This document shows positions 7,165-15,414 of a stretch of DNA of 26,321 bases, in pieces; position 1 is the first letter of the stretch, and each line of letters opens with the position of its first letter. The notes under the pieces are model-generated. The model did not search any database. It had not been told where the DNA came from and saw nothing but the letters and a program-made list of their open reading frames with translations. The stretch comes from an uncultured Collinsella sp. Lineage in GTDB: Bacteria; Actinomycetota; Coriobacteriia; Coriobacteriales; Coriobacteriaceae. The stretch spans positions 1 to 26,321 of the forward strand of contig URIE01000009.1 in assembly GCA_900547805.1 (NCBI GenBank), read 5' to 3'. Both the position numbers and the translations under genes were made by a program.

Positions 7165-7534
7165 CGAAGCAACCTGCCCCATAACGTTGACCGTTGCCGG
7201 CGACCCGCGTCTCGCTCGCCTTGTGCGCATGACGGCAGCCAACGTTGGTGCCCTGTGCTCTATGTCTGTCGATCGCATCGAGGACATCCGCATGGCTGCC
7301 GAGGAGGCTTTCATCTTCGGTTGTACCGCGGTCGACTGCGATGACATCACCATCAAATTCGATGTCGATGAGACCCATGTTGGCATGACTATAACCTTTG
7401 GCGATCAGGCTACGGTCGATGAAGACGACCAGGCTGCGGTGTATGCCGAGCTCATCCTCGCGAGCGTGTGCGACTCCTACGAAAAGACTGCGGCGCCCCT
7501 GACGCTTTCCCTCGACCTCAAGGCGGATATCTAA
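7157..7534 (+). CDS. RsbW/SpoIIAB-like anti-sigma protein lacking ATP-binding boxes
   Basis: A 125-residue protein that aligns with RsbW-type serine kinases/anti-sigma factors across the conserved helix and sheet: DRIEDIRMAAEEAFIFGC (39-56) matches the RsbW stretch around EDLKIAVSEACTNAV, and ITIKFDV (64-70) matches the next strand. The residues that bind Mg-ATP are missing: the N-box Asn is replaced by F54, the G1 DxG is TFG (80-82), and the G2 glycines are replaced by DQAAV (91-95). It is shorter than RsbW (about 160). ATG 7157 overlaps the DUF948 gene by 8 bases and is preceded by GAGGAG; the sigma gene begins 1 base after the stop. Position and fold suggest it binds that sigma factor; kinase activity looks unlikely. 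The identification rests on my reading of the alignment. Confidence 0.65.
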   Translation: MSSEATCPITLTVAGDPRLARLVRMTAANVGALCSMSVDRIEDIRMAAEEAFIFGCTAVDCDDITIKFDVDETHVGMTITFGDQATVDEDDQAAVYAELILASVCDSYEKTAAPLTLSLDLKADI

Positions 7535-7535
7535 T

Positions 7536-8327
7536 ATGACCGAACGTTCCCGGAGCGGCAAGACCGCTTGGGACAAGGAGAAAACCCGCGAGCTGTTTCG
7601 TCGTTACAAGGAGACCGGTGATCCGGACGCCCGTGAGCAGCTCGTCATGTCCCACATGAACCTGGTAAGGTTTCTTGCCAACAAATTTAAGAACCGCGGC
7701 GAGCCGCTCGATGACCTTATGCAGGTCGGCTATCTGGGTTTGCTCAAGGCTATCGACCGCTTTGACCCTGAGCGCGGACTCGAGTTCACCACGTTTGCCA
7801 CGCCTACCATCTTGGGCGAGATCAAGCGTCACTTCCGCGACAAGGGCTGGAGCGTGCGCGTGCCCCGTCGCTTGCAGGAGCTCTCGGCCAAGGTCAACCA
7901 GGCTACCGATAAGCTCACCAACGAGCTGCAGCGTTCGCCCAAGGTTGAGGAGATCGCTGAGTATCTAGATGTGACTGTCGATGAGGTCCTCGAGGCTATG
8001 GAATCGTCTTCGGCCTATTCCTCGGTGCCCATCGAGGCTCCTGGTGCGTCCGATTCCGACGATGCCCCCTCGATTCTCGACCGTTACGCCGACGACGACA
8101 GCGAGCTCGACTTTACCGATGACCGCTTGGTGATCGAGGAGGCCATCCGTGATTTCTCGCCGCGCGAGCGCGAGGTGATCGAGCTGCGCTTTGTGAAGGG
8201 CATGACCCAGATCGAGATCGCCAAGAAGCTTGGTATTTCCCAGGTGCAGGTTTCGCGTCTGCTGCGCCGCACGCTTAAGAAGATTCAGGACAAGATCGAC
8301 CCCGACGGAGTGATGATTCGTTCATGA
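7536..8327 (+). CDS. SigB/SigF/SigG-family RNA polymerase sigma factor
   Basis: A 263-residue sigma-70-family protein of the B/F/G group that governs general stress or sporulation in Firmicutes. Region 2 spans about 37-110, with DLMQVGYLGLLKAIDRFDP (60-78) for core binding and -10 recognition; region 3 is about 112-165. A Ser/Asp-rich acidic linker (169-195) precedes region 4 (about 203-255), which includes FSPREREVIELRF (207-219) and the helix-turn-helix MTQIEIAKKLGISQVQVSRL (223-242). Start ATG 7536 is 1 base after the anti-sigma stop, with AAGGCGGA upstream. The order anti-sigma then sigma recalls rsbW-sigB and spoIIAB-spoIIAC, but no anti-anti-sigma (RsbV/SpoIIAA) gene is adjacent. Confidence 0.92.
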   Translation: MTERSRSGKTAWDKEKTRELFRRYKETGDPDAREQLVMSHMNLVRFLANKFKNRGEPLDDLMQVGYLGLLKAIDRFDPERGLEFTTFATPTILGEIKRHFRDKGWSVRVPRRLQELSAKVNQATDKLTNELQRSPKVEEIAEYLDVTVDEVLEAMESSSAYSSVPIEAPGASDSDDAPSILDRYADDDSELDFTDDRLVIEEAIRDFSPREREVIELRFVKGMTQIEIAKKLGISQVQVSRLLRRTLKKIQDKIDPDGVMIRS

Positions 8328-9733
8328 GTGAGCACCCCCAACAAACCGATCGCGTACTGCGCGACACCCGCATTCTGACGCTGCGCATTTGGGCTGTTGT
8401 CGGCTGCATTGTTATTGCTGCTGTCATCTTTAACCTTATGGGCATCCTGGCACCGGTTATCGAGTTTCTTGCCGTCGGCTCCATCATTGCTTTTGTGATG
8501 TCCCCGATCACCAACTGGCTCGAGCACCATGGCGTGAATCGCGGCATCGGTTCGCTTATCGCGCTTATTGTTGTTGTTGCCGTACTCGTCGGTGTCGTTT
8601 GCATCTTGTCGCCGATTCTCTTTGGTCAGATCATGGAAGTCCTGAGCCGCCTGCCCGAGCAGCTTCGTGTTGCGGGTGGCGACCTCAACGAGATGATCTC
8701 GCATGCCAAGACGCTCAACAACACGCCGCTCAAGGAGTATTTGGACGATAATCTTTCGTCGCTCGTTACCGTGGCATCGAAGTACGTGTCTCAGATCGCT
8801 GCCGAGCTTGGCCGCGGTGTGTTCCCGCTCATCACCAATACGGCCTCGCAGTTGTTCGTGATCTTCCTTGGTCTGGTGCTTGCGTACTGGATGGCCTGCG
8901 ACTACCCTCGCATGCACCACGAGATTTGCACCATCATCGGTCAGGAGAAGGAGACCTCGTACCGCTTTATGGTCGCCATCCTTTCTCGCTCTGTCGGCGG
9001 CTACATGCGCGGTATGGTCGTGACGTCCATCTGCGGTGGTTTCCTCGCCTTTATCGGTTTTATGATCATCGGCCATCCGTATGCGGCGCTCATGGCTATC
9101 TTTACCGGCATCATGCATTTGGTTCCGGTCGTCGGTCCTTGGGTGAGCGCAGCAATCGCCACGGTGCTCGGTTTCATGTTCAGCCCCATGTTGGCGTTGT
9201 GGACGCTCATCGTGACGATGGTCGCGCAAAACGTCACCGATAACGTGATTTCGCCTAAGGTTATGCAGAGCTCGGTGCAGGTGCATCCCATTATGAGCCT
9301 CACGGCGCTCGTTATTGGCTCGGCACTCATGGGCCCCATCGGTATGATTATTGCCATCCCGCTGTGTGCGGCCCTCAAGGGTATCTTCGTGTACTACTTC
9401 GAGAATGAGACCGGCCGCCAGCTTGTGGCCTATGACGGTGCCGTGTTTAAGGGCACGCCGTACCGCGATGCCGATGGCAACCCGGTCGCCGCCTACGACG
9501 CGCTCGGCGACGACACCTTCATCTACGAGTCCGAGCTCATCGGCAACGAGACCGCTCCCGAGGCCCAGGCGATGCCCAAGCCCGAGTTCGATAATCCCTG
9601 GATCAAGCTCTCGGGTTTGCAACCCGATGCCACGGGCTTCTTCAAGAATCCCTTCGCCAAGGACGATGACTCCAACTCGGACGACGATACCAAAACCGGC
9701 ATCGACGGCTCCATGGACGATGACGACAACTAG
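8324..9733 (+). CDS. AI-2E family (UPF0118/PerM) transporter
   Basis: A 469-residue polytopic membrane protein with about seven to eight hydrophobic segments in the first 370 residues (for example 22-44, 46-60, 75-100, 180-195, 230-255, 262-290, 300-320, 325-355). It has the family's LVPVVGPW motif and a long amphipathic loop after the third segment. The family includes exporters and permeases for AI-2, Na+/H+ and other solutes; the substrate here cannot be inferred. It has an unusual soluble C-terminal extension of about 95 residues ending in an Asp/Ser-rich acidic tail. ATG 8324 overlaps the sigma gene stop in an ATGA, so it is translationally coupled to the sigma factor. A terminator follows 51 bases after the stop. 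Confidence 0.85.
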   Translation: MSEHPQQTDRVLRDTRILTLRIWAVVGCIVIAAVIFNLMGILAPVIEFLAVGSIIAFVMSPITNWLEHHGVNRGIGSLIALIVVVAVLVGVVCILSPILFGQIMEVLSRLPEQLRVAGGDLNEMISHAKTLNNTPLKEYLDDNLSSLVTVASKYVSQIAAELGRGVFPLITNTASQLFVIFLGLVLAYWMACDYPRMHHEICTIIGQEKETSYRFMVAILSRSVGGYMRGMVVTSICGGFLAFIGFMIIGHPYAALMAIFTGIMHLVPVVGPWVSAAIATVLGFMFSPMLALWTLIVTMVAQNVTDNVISPKVMQSSVQVHPIMSLTALVIGSALMGPIGMIIAIPLCAALKGIFVYYFENETGRQLVAYDGAVFKGTPYRDADGNPVAAYDALGDDTFIYESELIGNETAPEAQAMPKPEFDNPWIKLSGLQPDATGFFKNPFAKDDDSNSDDDTKTGIDGSMDDDDN

Positions 9734-9783
9734 CGGGGTAATTCTGGTTAACATTCATACGCACTAACATGCAATTTCGCTGA

Positions 9784-9813
9784 AGGGCCGGCATTGTGCC
9801 GGCCCTCTTTTTT
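9784..9813 (+). terminator. Rho-independent terminator after the AI-2E transporter
   Basis: A perfect 10-bp GC-rich stem, AGGGCCGGCA (9784-9793) with TGCCGGCCCT (9797-9806), has a 3-base loop and is followed by CTTTTTT. It closes the DUF948-sigma-transporter operon. Its T tract overlaps the -35 of the alaS promoter. Confidence 0.92.
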
Positions 9814-9839
9814 GCACTTGCGCGGCGGGATGGTAATAT
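9811..9839 (+). promoter_or_regulatory. alaS operon promoter
   Basis: TTTGCA (9811-9816), a 17-base spacer, and TAATAT (9834-9839) preceded by TG one base upstream (extended -10). It lies 47 bases before the alaS ATG, directly after a strong terminator. The leader is too short for a T-box. Confidence 0.6.
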
Positions 9840-9885
9840 CGTTACGTTTGAACTGTTTCGATGTGAAACCGAGGAGATTCCCTCT

Positions 9886-12543
9886 ATGAGTGCTGACTAC
9901 CCGTCAATGACTACGGCCGAGATTCGCTCCAAGTTCCTCAACTTCTTTGAGGAGCGCGGTCTTAAGCTCTATCCTTCTTCGTCCCTCGTCCCCGACGATC
10001 CTTCGCTGCTGCTTGCCAACGCTGGCATGAACCAGTTTAAGGAGTACTACCAGGGCAAGAAGACCATGAAGGAGATCGGCGCGATCTCCTGCCAGAAGTG
10101 CGTCCGCACCAATGACATCGACTGCATCGGCGAGGACGGCCGTCACCTGTCCTTCTTCGAGATGCTCGGCGACTTCTCCTTTGGCGGCGTCTCCAAGCAG
10201 CAGGCCTGTGCTTGGGCCTTTGAGCTCATTACCAAGGAGTTCAAGCTGCCGCTCGACCGCCTGTACTTTACCGTCTTTACCGAGGACGACGAGACCCACG
10301 ATGTGTGGCGCTCCCTGGGCGTTGCCGAGGATCACATCTCGCGTCTGGGCGAGGACGACAACTTCTGGGCTGCTGGCCCCACCGGCCCCTGCGGTCCGTG
10401 CTCCGAGATCTACTTTGACATGGGCGAGGAGGTCGGTTGCGGTAGCCCCGACTGCAAGCCCGGCTGCGACTGCGACCGCTTCCTTGAGTTCTGGAATCTC
10501 GTGTTTACTCAGTACGACCGCCAGGAGGACGGCTCCATGCCGGAGCTGCCGCACCGCAACCTCGATACGGGCATGGGCTTGGAGCGCATGGCCGCTATCA
10601 TGCAGCACAAGACCGCCAACTACGACGGCGATCTGATGCAGCACCTCATCAAGCTGGGCGAGGAGATCAGCGGCAAGAACTATGTCGCCGACGATTACTC
10701 TGGCGCCAGCCGCTCCCTGCGCATCATCGCCGACCACTCCCGCGCCGTCGACTTCATGATCTCTGACGGCATCCTTCCCGGCAACGAGGGCCGCGAGTAC
10801 GTCCTGCGCCGCCTGCTCCGTCGCGCCGTGTTCCACGGTCGCCTGCTGGGCATCGAGGGCGCCTTCCTGACCAAGTTCATCGACGAGGTCAACGCTCAGA
10901 TGGGCGAGGCCTATCCCGAGCTGCTCAAGAACGTCGCGCTCGTCAAGGGTATCGTCGCCTCCGAGGAGGAGCGCTTCTCCACGACGCTCGACAACGGCCG
11001 CGTCTACCTGGATGAGGCCCTGGCCGCGCTCGCCGAGGGCGCCGTTCTTCCGGGCGATGTTGCCTTTAAGCTGCACGATACCTTCGGTTTCCCCATCGAC
11101 CTGACCGTCGAGATCGCCGGCACCGCTGGCCACGATGTCGATATGGATGGCTTCACTGCCTGCATGGAGGACCAGAAGGCCCGCGCCCGCGCCAACGCCA
11201 AGGGCGATGCCTGGGGCAGCTTCAACGACGTGTGGGTCGAGCTTTCCGACAAGGTCGCCGCGACCGAGTTCGACGGCTATGACAACGATGTGATCGAGGG
11301 CGCCAAAGTTGTCGCCATCGTGCGCAACGGCGAGTCCGTCGAGTCCGCTGCCGCCGGTGAGGACGTCGAGGTCGTGCTCGACCGCACCCCGTTCTATGCC
11401 GAGATGGGTGGCCAGCAGGGCGACGCCGGCGAGCTTTCCGCCGAGGGTGTTGTGCTGACCGTTGCCGACACCAAGAACCACAACGGCCTGTATGCCCATG
11501 TCGCGCACGTTGCCGAGGGCACGCTGACCGTCGGTGCTGCCGTGACCGCCGCGCTCGACGCCGAGCGCCGTGGCTTCCTGCGTCGCAACCACACCGCCAC
11601 GCACCTGCTCGACGCCGCTCTTAAGCAGGTCCTGGGCGAGCACGTCTCCCAGGCCGGCTCGCTCGTGACGCCCGAGCACCTGCGCTTTGACTTCACGCAC
11701 TTCGAGGCCCTGTCCTCCGAGCAGCTCAAGGCCGTCGAGGACCTGGTTAACCAGCAGATCTTCGCTTCCAAGCCGGTCGTGACCCGCGTCACGGGCATCG
11801 ATGAGGCCAAGGCCGCCGGCGCTGTCGCCCTGTTTGGCGAGAAGTACGGCGATGTCGTCCGCGTCGTCTCTGTGGGCGCCGAGGACCAGCCGTTCTCTCG
11901 CGAGCTCTGCGGTGGTACGCATGCCGCCAACACCGCCGAGATCGGTCTGTTCAAGATCATTTCCGAGTCCTCCACGGGCTCTAACGTTCGCCGTATCGAG
12001 GCCGTGACCTCCAAGGGCGCGCTCGACTATATGGCCGACCGCTTGGCGCTCGTTGATGCCGCCGCCGCTGCGCTCAAGTGCCGCGTCGACGAGGTTCCCA
12101 CCCGCGTTGAGAACCTGCAGGCCGAGCTGCGTGAGACTTCCAACAAGCTTAAGAAGGCGCTTACCGGTGGCTCCTCCGATGCCATCTCCAGCGCCATCGA
12201 CGCCGCTGTCGAGCTCGACGGCTATAAGCTGGTTGTCGCTGAGCTCCAGGGCCTCGAGGCTGCCGACCTGCGCAATGTTTGGGATACCGTGCACCAGAAG
12301 GTCGCCGGCCCCGTCGCCTGCGTCGTTGCCAGCGTGACCGAGAAGGGCACCCCGGCCCTGCTCGCCGCCGGCTCCGATGACGCCGTTAAGGCCGGTTTCC
12401 ACGCCGGTAACGTGATTAAGCAGATCGCGGGCCTGGTCGACGGTCGCGGTGGCGGTCGTCCCAACATGGCCCAGGCCGGTGGCAAGAACGCCGCCGGTAT
12501 CGCCGATGCCCTCGCGGCCGCCAAGACCGCGCTCGGCGCCTAA
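9886..12543 (+). CDS. alaS: Alanyl-tRNA synthetase
   Basis: AlaRS charges tRNA-Ala and edits mischarged Ser/Gly. The 885-residue protein has the class II catalytic core (about 10-250, beginning EIRSKFLNFFEERG), the tRNA-recognition region, the editing domain with zinc-site motifs HTATH (569-573) and CGGTH (675-679), and a C-terminal DHHA1/C-Ala domain ending in a GGGR-rich stretch. A Cys cluster (C185, C190, C194, C196) sits in a core insertion before CDRFLEFWN and may bind an extra metal ion. ATG 9886 has GAGGAG at 9871-9876; the frame is open back to a TTG at 9796 but that lies inside the terminator. Codons are strongly C/G-ending, as expected for a highly expressed gene. It heads a compact run of six genes. 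Confidence 0.97.
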   Translation: MSADYPSMTTAEIRSKFLNFFEERGLKLYPSSSLVPDDPSLLLANAGMNQFKEYYQGKKTMKEIGAISCQKCVRTNDIDCIGEDGRHLSFFEMLGDFSFGGVSKQQACAWAFELITKEFKLPLDRLYFTVFTEDDETHDVWRSLGVAEDHISRLGEDDNFWAAGPTGPCGPCSEIYFDMGEEVGCGSPDCKPGCDCDRFLEFWNLVFTQYDRQEDGSMPELPHRNLDTGMGLERMAAIMQHKTANYDGDLMQHLIKLGEEISGKNYVADDYSGASRSLRIIADHSRAVDFMISDGILPGNEGREYVLRRLLRRAVFHGRLLGIEGAFLTKFIDEVNAQMGEAYPELLKNVALVKGIVASEEERFSTTLDNGRVYLDEALAALAEGAVLPGDVAFKLHDTFGFPIDLTVEIAGTAGHDVDMDGFTACMEDQKARARANAKGDAWGSFNDVWVELSDKVAATEFDGYDNDVIEGAKVVAIVRNGESVESAAAGEDVEVVLDRTPFYAEMGGQQGDAGELSAEGVVLTVADTKNHNGLYAHVAHVAEGTLTVGAAVTAALDAERRGFLRRNHTATHLLDAALKQVLGEHVSQAGSLVTPEHLRFDFTHFEALSSEQLKAVEDLVNQQIFASKPVVTRVTGIDEAKAAGAVALFGEKYGDVVRVVSVGAEDQPFSRELCGGTHAANTAEIGLFKIISESSTGSNVRRIEAVTSKGALDYMADRLALVDAAAAALKCRVDEVPTRVENLQAELRETSNKLKKALTGGSSDAISSAIDAAVELDGYKLVVAELQGLEAADLRNVWDTVHQKVAGPVACVVASVTEKGTPALLAAGSDDAVKAGFHAGNVIKQIAGLVDGRGGGRPNMAQAGGKNAAGIADALAAAKTALGA

Positions 12544-12560
12544 GAACCTAAGTAGTCGCT

Positions 12561-12989
12561 GTGGTCGCGCTTGCACTGGACATAGGGGAGACCAGGATTG
12601 GCATTGCCGTCTCGAGCCGTGATGGCAAGATGGCGATGCCCGTCAAGGTGCTCCCGGCTGCCGAGGTCACCGGTATGGCCAAGACGTTTCGCTACCTGGT
12701 CGAGGACTATGAGCCCGACATCCTGGTAAGCGGACGTCCCCTGACCATGGCCGGTGAGCCCGGCCCCCAGGCCGAGCGCGTCGCCGCCGTGGCGCAAAAG
12801 ATTGCCGACGAGCTCGATCTTCCGCTGGAGTTTGAGGACGAGCGTCTGTCCTCGCAAGAGGCCAAGCGCATCTTGCGCGAGCAGGGACTTAACGAAAAGC
12901 AGATGAGGGGCAAGATTGATATGATCGCCGCCAGCCTGTTTTTACAGACGTGGCTCGATCGTAAAAACGAGGAGGTTCAGCATGCCTAG
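12561..12989 (+). CDS. ruvX: RuvX/YqgF-type Holliday junction resolvase-like protein
   Basis: The 142-residue protein has the RNase H-like fold motifs of YqgF: ALALDIGETRIGIAVS near the N-terminus with the first acidic residue at D7, a central ILVSGRP.TM.G motif, and FEDERLSSQEA towards the end. YqgF proteins act in 16S rRNA 5'-end maturation and are also named putative Holliday junction resolvases. The start is GTG 12561, 17 bases after alaS, with only a weak ribosome site. The alaS-ruvX-mltG order is widespread in Gram-positive genomes and supports the assignment. Its stop overlaps mltG by 8 bases. Confidence 0.92.
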   Translation: MVALALDIGETRIGIAVSSRDGKMAMPVKVLPAAEVTGMAKTFRYLVEDYEPDILVSGRPLTMAGEPGPQAERVAAVAQKIADELDLPLEFEDERLSSQEAKRILREQGLNEKQMRGKIDMIAASLFLQTWLDRKNEEVQHA

Positions 12990-14373
12990 CGCTTCCGACC
13001 CGCGCCAGCCGAATCGCCAGGGTCAGCCCGCGCCGCGTCCTGTCCAGGCAGGCCAGCGTCCGGTGCAGCCGACGCCGCGTCCGGCTCAGCCTGTTGCACG
13101 TCCGGCGCAGCCCTCCTCGCATGCGGCCCGCCCTGCCCAGCGAACGAATCAGCAGCCAACTGCTCGCACGGCGCAGCCCAGTGGCGGCACTCGTTTTAAG
13201 CAGCAGGCTCCTACGCAACGCGCACAGGTCCCTCAATCGCAGCCTCACGTGCATCGCGCTCATGGCTCGCACGGCGTGGCTCCCGCGACGCGTTCGAGCT
13301 ACAACACGCATGCTCGCCGTGGCACGCAAAAGAAAAGCTCCCCGGTGCCCATGATTATCGGCGCTGCGGTGGCGGTGCTCGCACTTGTCGCGATCGTCTT
13401 CTTTGTCGTGCCGGCCGTCAAGGGTTTCTTTACCGGTGGGGATGCGAACGTCACGGCTGGTCAGCAGGTCACCATTACGATTCCCGACGGTGCTTCGGGC
13501 GACACGATCGCCTCGATTCTCTCCGAGAGCCATATCGTCGAGAACCCCAAGGATTACTACGCGGCGGTCAAAAAGCTCAACGCCGATATGTCGCTCAAGC
13601 CCGGCACCTACTCGTTTACCACGCTCATGGATGCGACGAAGGTTGTCCAGCAGCTCATGGAGGGTCCCAATGCCGGATCCAATACGCTTACGATCCCAGA
13701 GGGCCTGACGGTAGACCAGGTAGCCGACCGCGTGGCACAGGCTTATGACAGCATTTCCAAGGAAGACTTCCTTAACCAGGCCAAGGCATCCTACTACGTA
13801 AATGACTATGGCTTCCTGAAAGATGCCGCGAACGATTCGCTTGAGGGCTTCCTGTTCCCCAAGACGTATTCGTTGGGCGATTCACCCACGGCCGATGAAG
13901 TGATCCGCGCCATGCTCGACCAGTTTAAGGCCGAGTACAAGTCGCTCGACTTTGCCGGCTGCGAGGCCAAGATCAAGGAACGCTACGGTGTGGAGATGTC
14001 CGACTACGACATCGTCAACTTGGCCTCTATCGTTGAGCGCGAGGGCCTCAACGCCGATCAACGTGCGCACGTGGCCTCGGTCTTCTACAACCGCCTTGCC
14101 GGCAAGCTCGATGGTCTGCGTTATCTCAACAGCGATGCGACCATGATGTATGTCACTGGCGGTGAGGTTACCGCCGACGACCTACAGAGCGATAGCCCCT
14201 ACAACACGTACAAGCACGAAGGCCTTCCGCCCACGCCCATCTGCTCCCCGTCGCTCGAGGCGCTCAAGGCCACCCTTGAGCCGACCGACTCCGATGACCT
14301 GTATTTCTACATTACGCAGGACGAGGAGTATTTCTCGCAGACCTACGAAGAGCACCAACAGTCTTGGAATTAG
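12982..14373 (+). CDS. mltG: Endolytic murein transglycosylase MltG (YceG family)
   Basis: MltG cleaves nascent peptidoglycan strands within the membrane. The 463-residue protein has a cytoplasmic N-terminal region of about 118 residues that is extremely rich in Pro, Gln, Ala and Arg (repeated RPAQP-like units), one membrane segment (122-145), then an extracytoplasmic LysM-like and YceG domain. The catalytic glutamate is E352 in the signature ASIVERE (348-354 approximately). LEGFLFPKTY and EGLPPTPICSP family motifs are present. ATG 12982 has GAGGAGG with a good spacer. The long proline-rich cytoplasmic tail is unlike E. coli MltG but resembles extended tails in other actinobacterial homologues; it may contact division or elongation proteins. 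Confidence 0.93.
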   Translation: MPSASDPRQPNRQGQPAPRPVQAGQRPVQPTPRPAQPVARPAQPSSHAARPAQRTNQQPTARTAQPSGGTRFKQQAPTQRAQVPQSQPHVHRAHGSHGVAPATRSSYNTHARRGTQKKSSPVPMIIGAAVAVLALVAIVFFVVPAVKGFFTGGDANVTAGQQVTITIPDGASGDTIASILSESHIVENPKDYYAAVKKLNADMSLKPGTYSFTTLMDATKVVQQLMEGPNAGSNTLTIPEGLTVDQVADRVAQAYDSISKEDFLNQAKASYYVNDYGFLKDAANDSLEGFLFPKTYSLGDSPTADEVIRAMLDQFKAEYKSLDFAGCEAKIKERYGVEMSDYDIVNLASIVEREGLNADQRAHVASVFYNRLAGKLDGLRYLNSDATMMYVTGGEVTADDLQSDSPYNTYKHEGLPPTPICSPSLEALKATLEPTDSDDLYFYITQDEEYFSQTYEEHQQSWN

Positions 14374-14374
14374 C

Positions 14375-14872
14375 ATGAGGATTTTTAGCCCCAAACGATA
14401 CGTTGCCTCGGTCGATCGCATCGACCTCGATACCCTGTGGGCCGACGGCAAACGCGCCATTCTGCTCGATCGCGATAACACCCTGGTGCCGCGCGACACC
14501 GAGCAGGTTCCCGCCGCGGTTTCCGCTTGGCTCGACGCCGCCCGCGCCAAAGGATTTAAGCTGTGTATGGTGTCCAACAACTGGCACCGCGACCAGGTCA
14601 TGGCGTCTGCGCGCGAGCTGGGGCTCGAGGCCATCAGCCACGCCATGAAGCCGGCGCCGTTTGCCCTCAAGGCGGGTCTTAAGCGCCTCGGCGCCACGGC
14701 CGACGAGGCGGTGCTGATCGGTGATCAGCTCTACACGGACGTGTGGAGCGGCAACTTCGCCGGCGTCGATACCATCCTGGTCAAGCCGCAGGCAACCCAG
14801 GACCTGTGGTACACGCAGATCTTCCGTATCTTTGAGCGCCGGGCCCTGCGCGACCTTCCCTGCGAGGAATAG
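14375..14872 (+). CDS. yqeG: YqeG-family HAD phosphatase (phosphatidylglycerophosphatase-like)
   Basis: A 165-residue HAD superfamily IIIA phosphatase. HAD motif I is LLDRDNTLV (30-38), with nucleophile D32 and acid/base D34; motif II is the Ser of VSNN; motif III is the Lys in MKPAPF; motif IV is IGDQLYTDV. The YqeG family is related to the yeast Gep4 and PGP phosphatase group, so a role in dephosphorylating phosphatidylglycerophosphate or a small phosphate ester is possible but not proven. ATG 14375 begins one base after the mltG stop, pointing to translational coupling; no strong ribosome site is seen. The longer open frame from 14150 lies inside mltG and is not credible. Confidence 0.88.
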   Translation: MRIFSPKRYVASVDRIDLDTLWADGKRAILLDRDNTLVPRDTEQVPAAVSAWLDAARAKGFKLCMVSNNWHRDQVMASARELGLEAISHAMKPAPFALKAGLKRLGATADEAVLIGDQLYTDVWSGNFAGVDTILVKPQATQDLWYTQIFRIFERRALRDLPCEE

Positions 14873-14880
14873 GTCTCGCT

Positions 14881-15414
14881 ATGTCCCAGCACACTAAACA
14901 CGGCTGCGACCATATCTTCTTTATCGGCTTTTTGGGCGCGGGCAAATCGACGCTCGCGCGCAACGTCGGCACTATGTTCAAGCGGCGTTTTATCGATACC
15001 GACCGACTGGTCGTGCGCCGTTGCGGTAAGTCGGTAACCGAGATTTTTGAGACCGAGGGCGAGGATCGTTTTCGCGAGCTCGAGACCTCGGCGCTCCGTT
15101 CGCTCCAAAGCGAGCGCAGCCTGTTGGTTTCGTGCGGGGGCGGTATCGTCGAGACGCCGGTGAATATTGAGCTGATGCACGAAATGGGTACGTGCGTGTA
15201 CCTCGAGGGCGACTTCGAGGATTCGATTCGCCAGATTCGTCGGTCCGACACGCGCCCCGATTTCCGCTCGCCCGAGCATGCTGCGCGCCTGTTTGAGCAT
15301 CGCCGTCCGCTGTATCGCCAAGCCGCCGACCTTACCCTTGATATTCGCAACAAGTCCTTCGAGGACGTTTCCTACCTTTGTGCCGAGATGCTTTTGGAGC
15401 GTGGACTGCTATGA
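14881..15414 (+). CDS. aroK: Shikimate kinase
   Basis: AroK phosphorylates shikimate at the 3-OH in aromatic amino-acid synthesis. The 177-residue product has Walker A GFLGAGKST (16-24), the shikimate-binding DTD (39-41), FRELE (64-68), the GGG loop (86-88) and an RRPLY lid segment near 141-145, all as expected for the family. It starts 8 bases after yqeG and its stop overlaps the AroB-like gene in an ATGA. Length is normal and active-site residues are intact, in contrast to the neighbour downstream. Confidence 0.93.
   Translation: MSQHTKHGCDHIFFIGFLGAGKSTLARNVGTMFKRRFIDTDRLVVRRCGKSVTEIFETEGEDRFRELETSALRSLQSERSLLVSCGGGIVETPVNIELMHEMGTCVYLEGDFEDSIRQIRRSDTRPDFRSPEHAARLFEHRRPLYRQAADLTLDIRNKSFEDVSYLCAEMLLERGLL

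Noticed and set aside
8285..9754. 489-codon minus-strand open frame opposite the AI-2E transporter
   Set aside because: Shadow frame of low complexity; the plus-strand membrane protein is convincing and coupled to the sigma gene.
9796..9885. N-terminal extension of AlaRS from a TTG at 9796
   Set aside because: It would begin inside the terminator and span the promoter. ATG 9886 has a GAGGAG ribosome site.
9840..9885. T-box leader for alaS
   Set aside because: The leader is under 50 bases and lacks a T-box core or specifier-loop architecture.
9904..12576. 890-codon open frame on the minus strand opposite alaS
   Set aside because: It mirrors alaS exactly. Codon bias in a GC-rich gene leaves the antisense frame open, and its translation is low-complexity with no family motifs.
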